Shown here in pieces: positions 32,471-41,446 of a stretch of DNA of 42,500 nt. How positions within the stretch are numbered: position 1 is the first letter of the stretch; every line of letters begins with the position of its first letter. Source of the stretch: Prorocentrum cordatum. Taxonomy: Eukaryota > Sar > Dinophyceae > Prorocentrales > Prorocentraceae. Location of the stretch: NCBI GenBank assembly GCA_963575745.1, contig CAUYUJ010017844.1:165001-207500 (forward strand). Direction: 5' to 3'. The notes below the pieces were generated by a model. It had not been told where the DNA came from, made no database searches, and was given only the letters and a program-made list of their open reading frames with translations. The translations under genes were made by a program, and so were the position numbers.

Positions 32471-32521
32471 AGCCTGGCCCTAGACCAGACCAGGCCGAAT
32501 GGCCTGATCTCAGGCCAGGCT
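32471..32521 (-). terminator. Imperfect stem-loop after the transposase-like stop codon
   Basis: AGCCTGGCC at 32471-32479 pairs with GGCCAGGCT at 32513-32521, and inner CCAGGCC pairs with GGCCTGATCT around CGAAT. It lies 13 bp beyond the TAA (32534-32536) of the minus-strand gene, in its 3' region. It may be a 3'-end structure or an element terminus. Confidence 0.35.
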
Positions 32522-35500
32522 GATCTTGACGCATTATGCCTGGAGCCCTGCAACCTCCTCGACCACGGCGTGCACCGTCGAGGGCGTTGCCTTCCTCGAT
32601 TGCGCTGATCTCTTTCTGTGCCCCCACGGCTTTTCTTCTTTGAAAGTGCGGCCCTGCTCCACGAGGCGGCCCGCCCGCTTCTTCTTCCCGCCATGCTGTT
32701 TCGCAGCCAACTCGGCGTCCATCTTGACAACGGACTTCTTGAGTGCACTGCGCTTCGGGCCTTCTCCGTTGGGCACCGAACCTCCCGGGCCACCCTCTCC
32801 AGCAGGCGGCGCCTCGCTTCTCCCAGGATTACCCCTGAGACCGCCAGCAGCGATCTGGCCTGCCAAGACCTGCGCGAGCCGCAGGGGTGGAAGCCGCGCG
32901 CCGAGCTGCTCGCGCTGGGCGGCAAGGACGAGCAAGCGGTTGAGGGCGTAGACCTCCTTCAGCACGTGGACGCGATCTTCGCGCTGCTGCCAGACGCACC
33001 ATGCCCAGCGCATCAGACTCCTGTGATCGGCCTCGTTCTGCGGCGCGCCCTGGACGATCAGCTGCCCGTGAGAGAGCTGGGCGAACACCGAGTTGTTGCG
33101 CAGGTAGTAATAATTCTTCGTGGAACTTGCGTTCATCAGGACCTTGCGGAGCGTCACCCCCTTGGAGTTCTTCTTGTCCATGATGTTCTCGTGCTTCTGG
33201 ACAATGCGCTTCAACTCGGCCACGTACTCCTCGTGCGAAGAGAATGGCTGGTTGCAGAAATCAGCCCAGTCGCGGTCGACGCGCTCTCGCGCGGGCTGCC
33301 CGTCGCCTCAAGCAACCTCAGCCATCGGGGAACCAAGGTAGGTCTCCATCGCCAAGCTCTCCCCAGACACGCCGAGAGGACGGGAGAATTTCCAGGCGAG
33401 CTGCAGCAACTCGAATGAACAAGCCGTCCTCTTGCCGTCCGTGCACTGCTCGGCCCGCAAGGCAATGTGCAACCTGTCTTGCGCCACGCCGAGACACCTC
33501 GGCAAATACTCCAGCATTTGCGCACTCGGGGCGTCGGAGGACAGCATCCGCACCTGCTCGATTGCAGCGGGGGTCAAGCGCTCCTTCACCGCTGCGCCGA
33601 AGCTCTCCATACTCTCGTCGGGCTGGACGCTGAATCCAGGGCAAGCTCCCGTCATTCCCATCAGCGCGTGCCCGACATGGATCCCGCCCTTTTTCTGGTC
33701 CATTTTCTTCTGGCCAATGACGGAGAACAGGCACTTGAAGGTGCCGTCGTGGGTAAGCGTTGTGAATTCGCCCTGGGCGACCTCCTCTCACATGAACCGT
33801 CGTGCCGCATGCTGAACCAGGCCGTCGGGGTGGCGGAACACGCGGTCCATAAACTCACGCAAGAGGTGCGGGCGGCAGGCCAAGAAAGGCGACGCTCCGT
33901 CGCGGGGCCACTGCCTGTGGAGATGGTCCAGCACGCCGCTCATCGCTCCGCGCGAAACCAAAGCGTGGCTAACCAGCGAGTCCTCGAAGCGTTTGGTGTG
34001 CGAGACCTCGGGGGTAATGCGAATGCAGTCAGCGCACTTGGAACGCAACCAGTAGCGCGGGCCCGCCTCCGTTAACACGAACACGAGGTGGGCTTCGTTG
34101 GAGCGGCTCGCAGCCTTCAGCGCATCCGCAGGAGCGTCGCGATTCCACGCTCGAAGCAAATCGGCAGCGCGGGCCAGGTAGCCGCCGTCTTTCTGCGCCG
34201 CCCGATTAACCACCGAGCAGACGCGGTCGAACCTGCACAGTGGCATGGCGACCTTGAAGTGGGCATCGTCCTCGCGAGACGCGATGAACTTAGGCGGCCG
34301 GTGGTGCTTCTGGTGCTCGATGAGATGCTCGCGGCGGCTGAACGATCGCCACGGGCACAGGGCGCAGCGGCAGTGAATGCGAGATCGACAGGTACCGATC
34401 TCGGCCTGGTAGTCCGCGGCCTCTTTGCCCAGAATGCTGCAGAACATCTCCAGAAACGCGGGCTCGTCGGACTCGTCGATGTCCTCCTCGCGCTCGGACA
34501 ACGAGGCAAGGTCGACCCCAGATGGATCTGCGGATGCGAGAGGCAGTTGTACTTCAGCCAGCGAACTCGCAGAAGCGCCGGCTTCCAAATCCATCAAAGC
34601 AGCCGCGGAGCGGCTCATGTTGCCGCTGACGCGGAAGATCGCGGCCAGGCGCTTGTCGGCCGCGCCACCGATCGCCCTGCAGAACTCGACCGAACTAACC
34701 CTGCACCTGCACCGACCATCTTCTGGGCCACACTGAATGCCAATCACATCGAACGTCTGTTCTGGTCCGTTCTCCCCCTGAGCCGCTGCCGACACGCGGA
34801 GCAGCGCGCAATGGGCCTCCCCGCCGGGCTCGCTGTGCAAAAGATAATCACCAGGATGCAAAGTGCAACCAGATGCGAGATCGCTGAGCACGTCCATGAC
34901 ACAGGCGCCTTGGAGACTGATCTCGAAGTGCGCAGCGACCTCGCGATAGGAGCGGGCCTTTCGCTCTGGAGCTGGAAGAGGCGGCTTGCCGCGCTCGCAG
35001 GGTGTGACCACTGCGGCCTGGATGCAATTTCCCGAAGTGAAGTACGGCGCCAGCTGGTCGAGCTCCCCAGGCTCGTCGTCGATGGGCAGCTGCCGCCCGC
35101 TCGCCTCGAGCGCCTGGAGCAACGAACGTTCCTGCTTCGCAGCGAGATGCATCCTGCAACCCGTCTTCTTGTAGACGTAGCTCTCAGCGTCCGTGATAAA
35201 GGTGTGCGAGTCCTCGAGCACGCTGGGGTTCACTCCGACGCCGTCGAATTCCCAAGCAAGGTGGGTCACCGCGGACCCCCGCTTCTCCTGCACGAACTCC
35301 ACCAGCGCCTCGGTGCAAGCGTCCTCCGCTCCTTCGAGGAGCCTCGACACGCAGGTGAGCTCAGGGCTGTCCCTCTCGTCCTCAACGGCCGCCTCGAACA
35401 CGTCTGGCAAGGCAGACAATGCCGCCCAACGGAGCACTTTCGCTCGCGCTCCATGCCCTTGAACTGGTCGCCTGCGTGCGTCTTGCCGAACAGGACGCTC

Positions 35501-37023
35501 AGCGCCACGGTCTTCTTGGCATCAATGTCAGGCCACGCGCCGACGGCCTCGATGGCGCGCCCTTGCTCCGACGGGTCTCCGTTCAAATTGAGGTTAAGGC
35601 GTTTCATGACCTGAGGCGCCAGAGTCAAGAAACATTTGCGCCATTCCAACTTCACGACATCTGGCTGCGCAATCATCTGGATCTGCTTGCTCAGGTGCTG
35701 AGACGCCGAGCCCTTCGCGCGCCTCCTGCTGCGCACGCATGCGTCCCAGATGGCCGAGAAGTGATACTTGACCTGGAGAGCTCCATCGGCGCCGCGATGT
35801 TCCTCCAGCAATTTGTTCGCCGCCGCCTCCGTCGACTGGAGCGACTCCTCGTGTCGCGACCGCGCCTCGAGCGCTTCCATGGCGGCTTGCGTAGGTCGAC
35901 CTCTCGTCTGCTTGATGCCCGCCTCCCCTGCTTGCGCTGCCTGGAGATGCTTGATCAGCGTATGATAGTTGCGCCGCCTCTCGCCGCATGTCATGTAGAG
36001 CTCCAGGCGGTCCAGATCGAGCTTCTCGGGGAACGCGGTCTCGACGGGGATCGCGAGGTGGTTCACGTCGGGGAACAGCGCTGCGAGGTCGGCGCCGGCG
36101 CAGAGGGCTGGAAAGTAGAAAGGGACTTTGCGGCCCCACTGCCGCACAACGGGTTTCCACAAGGCCAAATCCAGCATGGAGCCCCAGGCTTCTTTCTTTT
36201 CTGACTGCCGCCCACCTTTGAGGCAAGACCCAGCCCTCGCGCGTCACTGCGCGCTGTCCGACGCGTTGGCATCCTCGTCGAGCTGGATGATGGCGAGGAG
36301 CGTGGATGCCTGGCTGAGGGGGCCCGAGGCGGCGCTCGCCTGGGCGCCGTGGTCACGCGGCCCACCTTGCAGGACAGCTGCGCCTCGACCGTCCGCCGCT
36401 CTGATGTCTCCCAGAAACTCTTCGCTCATCGCTGCGCGCGCAGGGGAGGGATTGTCCAGCTTGTCGTAGGCCTCAGGCGCCGAATACTTCTCAATGATCG
36501 GCAGGATGCCTCGGGCCATGTGGACGAAGCCCGCCACCCCCGAGGAGGCCCATTCCACCGATTCGGGGTCAGCCAGGAAGAGGCCGCGCTCAACCGATAC
36601 CAAGCTGGCGCTGCGAGTGACATCGCCCTCGAAAGTGATCAGCAGCAAACGACGCCGCCAGGCGTGAACGGCATCATGGTCGCATTCAATGCGGAACGCG
36701 TGGTTCAACTCGAGGACAAAGTCCGTGAATGTCCATGCGTAGTAGCGCTCGTCCTCGGCTTTCCCGTGGTTCTCACGAACGAGCAGTTCTGCCCTGGCGA
36801 ACAAGCTCTCGGCAACGATCTCCTGGATCTTCTCGCCCTTCTGCACCTCCTGGAAGATTACGACCATGGAACCAATGAGACGCTTGGCGGAAACCTGGAA
36901 TCCCCTGTCTCTGGTCAGGAGGTAGGCGCTGGCGAATATGACCATCGCCTCGCCGAGCGCAGCCACAGTCAGCTTCGACCGCAGCGACTTCCCGTTGCCA
37001 CGTGGGGAAACATTAATACGAGC

Positions 37024-37672
37024 CTACACGCGCACTGCCTGCGCAGTGCGGAAGACGCAGAACAGGCGGCCCGAACCTCTGCAAATACTGAATTGCTTCA
37101 GAAGTCTCAAGATCTGCTGGCCCACAGAATACGATCAATACCAAGCCGAAGAGCCCCTGCCCACTACGAGGCTTTAGATGTTTAGCTCGACGGTTCCACC
37201 CGCGACCACAGGATCTAAATATCTAAATATCTAAATCGGCGAGTCCGTGGTTTTATGTATTTAGGTAAGTAGGTATTCAGTGCTGCGGTCCAAACATCTA
37301 AATACCAGAATACATGAAGCCACAGCGTCGCCAATTTAGATATTTAGATATTTCGATATTTAGATCCTGCGGCCGCGGGGTGTAACCACATATTTAAGCA
37401 TCTAAATACCTGAGTACCTAAAATCACGGCCTCGCCGATTCAGATATTTAGACGTTTAGATCCTGCGGCCGCGGGGGGGCCATCGATTTAAATATCCACG
37501 CAAAGAGAAGCCACAGCCTCGCCGATTTAGATATTTAGATATTTAGATTGTTAGATCCCGCGGCCGCGGGGCGAGCCGCCGATCTAAATGCTTAAATACC
37601 TCAGAGACCCCTGGGCCTGAGTATCTGAACGCCAGAATATCTGAATCGGCGAGGCGATTGTATCGTTCACGC
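37024..37672 (-). other. Candidate GC-AG intron (649 bp) in the transposase-like gene
   Basis: On the minus strand the left exon ends GGTCAG and the intervening DNA starts GCGTGAACG at 37672. It ends GCGTGTAG at 37024 and the next exon starts GCTCGTATTAATG. Removing it joins ...RKRKGQ to ARINVSPRG... in phase. AGGC is present at both junctions. Non-GT donors and repeated AGG at junctions are common in dinoflagellate introns. The interior is filled with AT-rich inverted repeats. A transposon insertion with a 4-bp duplication is the alternative. Confidence 0.45.
37190..37660. repeat. Inverted/direct AT-rich repeats with GCGGCCGC cores
   Basis: A unit of roughly 60 bp, CCTCGCCGATTTAGATAT followed by ATTTAG repeats and CTGCGGCCGCGGGG, occurs in plus orientation near 37325-37380, 37430-37480 and 37515-37572. 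Inverted versions lie near 37196-37265 and 37579-37655 (GATCTAAATATCTAAAT, CTGAATCGGCGAGG). Three perfect GCGGCCGC palindromes fall at about 37370, 37465 and 37561. The whole could fold into a large cruciform. Confidence 0.85.
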
Positions 37673-38828
37673 CTGACCTTTTCTTTTTCGAACTCGCACG
37701 CGAGGCGGCTGCCGCTGGTGCATCAGCGCCAACGCCTCGCCAATGCCGTCGATCTCCTTGGACTCCGCGTCGTCGCCGTAGAGGGCGGCCATCATGAGGT
37801 CGCGCCTTTCCACGTCTGCCGCGGGGGGCTTGTGCTTGATGGATAAGTCCATGTACGCGCGGCAGTTGACCTCGGGTCTCTTTTTCATCTCCACAGATGC
37901 CTTGCCAGGCTCGATCTTCAGGCACGCGTCCTGGAACGCTAGGCGGGGCTCCGCCCGCTTCTGCTGGTCGCACCACTTGCAGAAAGTCTTGAGAATGTTG
38001 TTGTTCCCAGTCGTCAAAAACCTCGTCAGCGTTTCGCGGAGCATCCTGCGCGCGATGGAGAAGCTCTCATCAGGGTCGCCATCCCCATCGACCTGCGCCG
38101 CTGCGGCTGGGCTCGCGTAGTCAAGGAGCCACCCCTCGTCCCACGACGGTCACCTCGCGTTCTTGTCCTTGCTCATGCGGAGTAGGAACGCGTCCGCCTG
38201 GTTCACTGCCTTCTCCACGCGCAGCGCCTGCTGCACGTTCATCGCGGCGGTGCGCTTCCAAGCTCCGTTGTGGCACCGGCACGCCTGCCCGCCACGCGCG
38301 CGCCACGTGCTCTTCGCCCCCCCGAAGACGGCCACGAGCGCGCGGAGGAGGAAGAGATCGTGGACGCGGGCGCCGCCCCGCTCTATCTCATCAACAGTGG
38401 TCTTCACGACGCATAGCTCGTCGCACTTTTTTCCGCGGCGATCGTTGTTCCATGCCACTAGCCTCTGCGCGGCAGCGTGCGTCTTCGAGACCACGTCGTT
38501 CAACGACATCTCCTCGTCGCCCATGTCCACGTCGTCGACCACGGCTGCGAAGCGGTCCGCGAGGGCGCCCGAACTGCGGCCGAACTTCTGGAAGATGCTC
38601 TCCTTGTACTTGCCTGGGGAGAACACCGCGCCTGGAGAAGGCGCAGGGGTCGCGCGCGGGCTGGGCCGCGGGCTTCGGCTCCGCCCGCGCCCCCCCTCGT
38701 CCCAAGACAACCTCTTGGAGCGCGCTAACTGGCCGCGCCCGCGACGGGCGCTTCTCCTGTCCGAGGGGCGCACAGAGCGCGCTATGGCGCCACTCTCCCT
38801 TGAAGCAAAAAAACGGCTGCGTTCACGT

Positions 38829-39071
38829 TAGCACCGATGATGCAGATGTGCGCCACGTGGTGCTTGTCGCTAACGGCATAGATGGCGATCTCCCAAGACG
38901 GCCCCAAGGCAGCCCCAGAGAAGCTCCCAACAGCCCTCCGAGAACCGCCATCCATTGAAAACGCCCCTGGGGCGCTAGATGACCCCGCGACATCGTCGCA
39001 AGAACCGCCTTCTTCTGAGATATCAGCGGGATGACGTAAGCCACCCGAGTGCGCCCAAAAACAAGCCGAAA
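38829..39071. other. Spacer upstream of the transposase-like frame
   Basis: Contains CTCCCAAGACGGCCCCAAGG-type words (38890-38945) and TTCTTCTGAGATATCAGCGG near 39010. A related stretch (GTCTTCTGAGGGTTCGGCGG) lies near 39535, so a larger repeat unit is involved. No gene is seen. Confidence 0.5.
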
Positions 39072-39505
39072 AAGCTCATGCTCACTCACAGGTTTTTGGC
39101 CCTGGAAAGGCCCCAGTGAGCAAGAGCGTTTTTTTTCGCGTTTTCGGTTCGAATCGTTGGCTTTTCTCTGCGGTCGTCATCTGCTTCCTGCGGCGGCGCC
39201 GTCTGGTCGCCGCGGCCCTCTTGCTCACTGACAAGTTTTTGGCCCTGGAAAGGCTTTGGTGAGCAAGAGCGTTTTTTTCGCGCTTTCGGTTCGAATCGCT
39301 GGTTTTTTCTCCGGGGTCGTTATCTGCTTCCTGCGGCGGCGCCGTTTGGTCGCCGCAGCCCTCTTGCTCACTAACATTGTTTTGGCACTGGACAGGCTTT
39401 GGTGAGCAAGAGCGTTGTTTCGCGTTTTCGGTTCGAATCGTTGGTTTTTCTTTGGGGGTCGCCATCTGCTTCCCGCGGCGGCGCCGTTTGGTCGCCGCGG
39501 CCAGA
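39072..39505. repeat. 143-bp tandem repeat, three copies, with hairpin and B-box-like word
   Basis: CTCACT marks the unit at 39081, 39224 and 39367 (period 143 bp). Each copy has TTGCTCACT ... TTTTTGGCCCTGG ... GTGAGCAAGAGCG (hairpin), then TTTTCGGTTCGAATCG, then CTGCGGCGGCGCCGT or a variant. GGTTCGAATC matches the internal B box of RNA polymerase III tRNA promoters at its first ten positions. A convincing A box is not seen. Confidence 0.9.
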
Positions 39506-39814
39506 TAACTTCTACGATTGCCGCGAGCACCCGCGTCTTCTGAGGGTTCGGCGGGATGGCGTCAGCCATCTGCGTGCGCTCGAGCCAGACCGAACAGCTT
39601 TTGCTTACTACCGGCTTTCTGGCCCTGGAGTAACCTTGGCGATCAAGGGCGTTGTTTGCGTGCTCGCGGGCCGAATCCCCGGAGCCCCCCTGGGATCGGA
39701 ATCCAAAAGCTCTTGCCCCGAACCAGGTACCTCAACGGATTTCTGTAGTGAGCAAAAGCTTGTATTTTACATGTTTTCCTGGTGGGTCGCCTGGTCGCCT
39801 TGTGTCTGGCGGGC
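39506..39814. other. Degenerate hairpin-repeat remnant and spacer
   Basis: From 39535 to about 39650 this resembles 39003-39130 (TTCTGAGGGTTCGGCGGGAT, CTTACTACCGGCTTTCTGGC) but its stem no longer pairs. From 39740 it is unique and adjoins the 3' end of the minus-strand gene. Confidence 0.5.
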
Positions 39815-40993
39815 TCAGTCGTCGTCGTCGCCCCCGCAGTCGCACCCCTCGCCCTCGCCGCCAGCAGCGTTGCCCACGTCGCCGCGCAGCTCGTTCTGGC
39901 GCCAGCACCGCTTGTGAAGATTGTAGTGGAACGTAACGGCCTCTGAAATCTCACAGCACACAGACTGCAAGCCCGTGTCAGACATTCCGAGAATGCGCCC
40001 CACAGCTTCGCATAGCCCCCCCGCCAAAGCTCGCTTCTCGCCGCGCGACTTCCTGGTCAACAAGCGGAGAGTATTTAAGTCCTCCCGGAATAGACGTCGC
40101 AATTCCTCCATGCTGGCATGAGAGTCGCCCCGCTGCTGCAACGCGTCCCCGAGCAGCGCGCTGCCCGCCCCGCTCTGCTTCCACATCCCGCTCATGACGT
40201 TGACGCCTGCCAGAGCGCCTGGGCCCATGAGCGCCCCATGTTGCGAGCACCACCCTGGGCGGCGCTGCCTGTTTGCATAAGACTGCTCCAACAAAGAAAA
40301 AGCGTTCTTGCCCAGGAATGTGCCACGCACTTTCACCAGGTCAAGTGACACCTGCAGGCGTGATGCGTTATCGAAAGTGATGTCCTGATTCATGGCGTCC
40401 CTGATTCGCATCAGACATTTGGTGGCCAACTCACGCTTGCTCTTCGAGTTGAACGCCTGCCTGTTGAAAGCGCCAGTGAACAACAGTTCGGGGTCCATGC
40501 TGTTTGCTAAATCATGCGCGGTGCCCCAAAACTGCGCGCCCGTCCAACCCGCACCGACAAGCTGTTTCAACAACTCCTTTAAGTAAGAGCGGCCATTGGT
40601 CGCAGCACAAACTGCGGTTGCCATCCGCTTTTCGAAGGACCCTGCCCTGACTTTATCGATGATACGGAGGTAAAGAACAATCTGCGGGTCGGTGTACTCC
40701 TCGTTTATTCTGCAATTCGTGAGCAACGCTGCTGCGGATCTGCGAGCATGGACATCGGAAGCGTCGCCCCGCTGATTCATAACACGATATTGAACAGACA
40801 CATCGTGCAACAAATTGTGATCACCCAATTTCTTGTAATATGCCGCCTGGGCGCGGCGCCCGCTAACATCCTGCAGCGCCACAGAGTGTCTGGCCGCAAA
40901 CAGACGCGCAACGCCGAGAACCCCTGAACAGCGAAAAGTGGACATCCACTTGTGCGGCGAAGGGAGCGAAACGACCAAGTCGAGCCAAACCAT
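39815..40993 (-). CDS. Uncharacterised 392-residue protein, intronless, spliced-leader type
   Basis: Uninterrupted minus-strand frame from ATG (40991-40993) to TGA (39815-39817). The start is decided by an in-frame TAA immediately before the ATG and by a spliced-leader-like sequence ending at that TAA. The protein (MVWLDLVVSLPSPHKW...) looks soluble: no clear signal peptide or membrane segment, mixed helical composition, a run SKSKRELATKCLMRIRDAMN, a middle CSQHGALMGPGALAG stretch, and a Cys/Gly/Asp-rich tail ending CDCGGDDDD. I do not recognise the family. Intact frame, absence of introns and the leader relict point to a retroposed mRNA copy that has stayed open, either a live gene or a recent insertion. 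It shares no visible sequence with the neighbouring elements. Confidence 0.65.
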   Translation of the reverse strand: MVWLDLVVSLPSPHKWMSTFRCSGVLGVARLFAARHSVALQDVSGRRAQAAYYKKLGDHNLLHDVSVQYRVMNQRGDASDVHARRSAAALLTNCRINEEYTDPQIVLYLRIIDKVRAGSFEKRMATAVCAATNGRSYLKELLKQLVGAGWTGAQFWGTAHDLANSMDPELLFTGAFNRQAFNSKSKRELATKCLMRIRDAMNQDITFDNASRLQVSLDLVKVRGTFLGKNAFSLLEQSYANRQRRPGWCSQHGALMGPGALAGVNVMSGMWKQSGAGSALLGDALQQRGDSHASMEELRRLFREDLNTLRLLTRKSRGEKRALAGGLCEAVGRILGMSDTGLQSVCCEISEAVTFHYNLHKRCWRQNELRGDVGNAAGGEGEGCDCGGDDDD

Positions 40994-40996
40994 TTA

Positions 40997-41017
40997 CTTG
41001 AGCCAAGCTTGTTACGG
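40997..41017 (-). promoter_or_regulatory. Relict dinoflagellate spliced leader (DinoSL)
   Basis: On the minus strand, 21 nt starting CCGTAAC and ending TTGGCTCAAG lie three bases upstream of the ATG of the 392-residue gene. Against the dinoflagellate leader (recalled as 22 nt beginning with a variable base, then CCGTAGCC, ending TTTTGGCTCAAG) it matches 17 of 21 positions without gaps, including the first five and last ten. Leader relicts at mRNA 5' ends are known from genes retroposed from trans-spliced messages. Confidence 0.65.
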
Positions 41018-41446
41018 CACTGGTGCTAACGGTGGCGGCAGTGACGAAGATGACTGCCCGAGAAGGTTTCCAGGCCAGGTCACGTCGGCCTGCAAAGGTC
41101 GCAAGGAGCCCAAGGACGAGCCAAGTAGCCCAAGGGATCGCTTTCGTCATCTATGTCGTCATCGTCGCCTCCCTCTTCCTTCTCCATTTCCTCCCCCCCC
41201 TCCTCGTCCTCCTCTTCTTTTCAACCCAATGCATGATGCAAAGACACACGCGGCACAGAATGCAAAGAGTGATGTAATTGAGTTCTCGTCGCCCCGACAC
41301 TTCTCTGGGAGTCGCCGCCCCCACTGCTTTTCCTCTCCCTCATGCTCGTCGTCCTCCTCTTCCTTCCTCCCCATCCTCCTGCCCCCCCCCCCATCCTCCT
41401 CATCCTGCCCCCCACCCCACCCCCTATGTACCCATGTGATTAATAT
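41018..41446. other. Spacer with C-rich microsatellite patches
   Basis: Mixed sequence with TCATCGTCGCCTCCCTC near 41158-41215 and CCTCCTGCCCCCC-type runs near 41340-41425. No gene is supported. Confidence 0.5.

Larger units (their letters stand above)
32534..38828 (-). pseudogene. Dinoflagellate transposase-like gene, one frame broken by four TGAs
   Basis: Read right to left. The frame opens after a TAA near 38828 (no ATG nearby, so the 5' end is lost or further upstream). It passes a basic Ser/Arg/Pro region, GKYKESIFQKFGRSSG and VKTTVDEIERGGARVHD, then TGA 38150-38152 (KNAR*PSWDEGW). It continues to 37673, jumps a candidate intron, and resumes at 37023 (INVSPRGNGKSLRSKL). TGA 36244-36246 follows (DSAQ*RARAGSCLKGG), then one frameshift near 35450. 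A C2H2-like finger (CALCPWRSFSRREHLIEHQK) lies near 34320-34380. After TGA 33788-33790 come HDGTFKCLFSVIGQ (33735-33758), SSDAPS (33525-33545) and AQDRLHIAL (about 33460-33490), plausible DDE-type acidic positions. TGA 33308-33310 and a real-looking TAA at 32534 close it. The pattern fits transposase-like proteins abundant in dinoflagellates; function is inference. Confidence 0.65.

Noticed and set aside
37190-37660. ATATTTAG words as interstitial telomere repeat
   Set aside because: The period is 8 and lacks the GGG of TTTAGGG-type telomeres; the units are palindromic and interspersed with GC cores.
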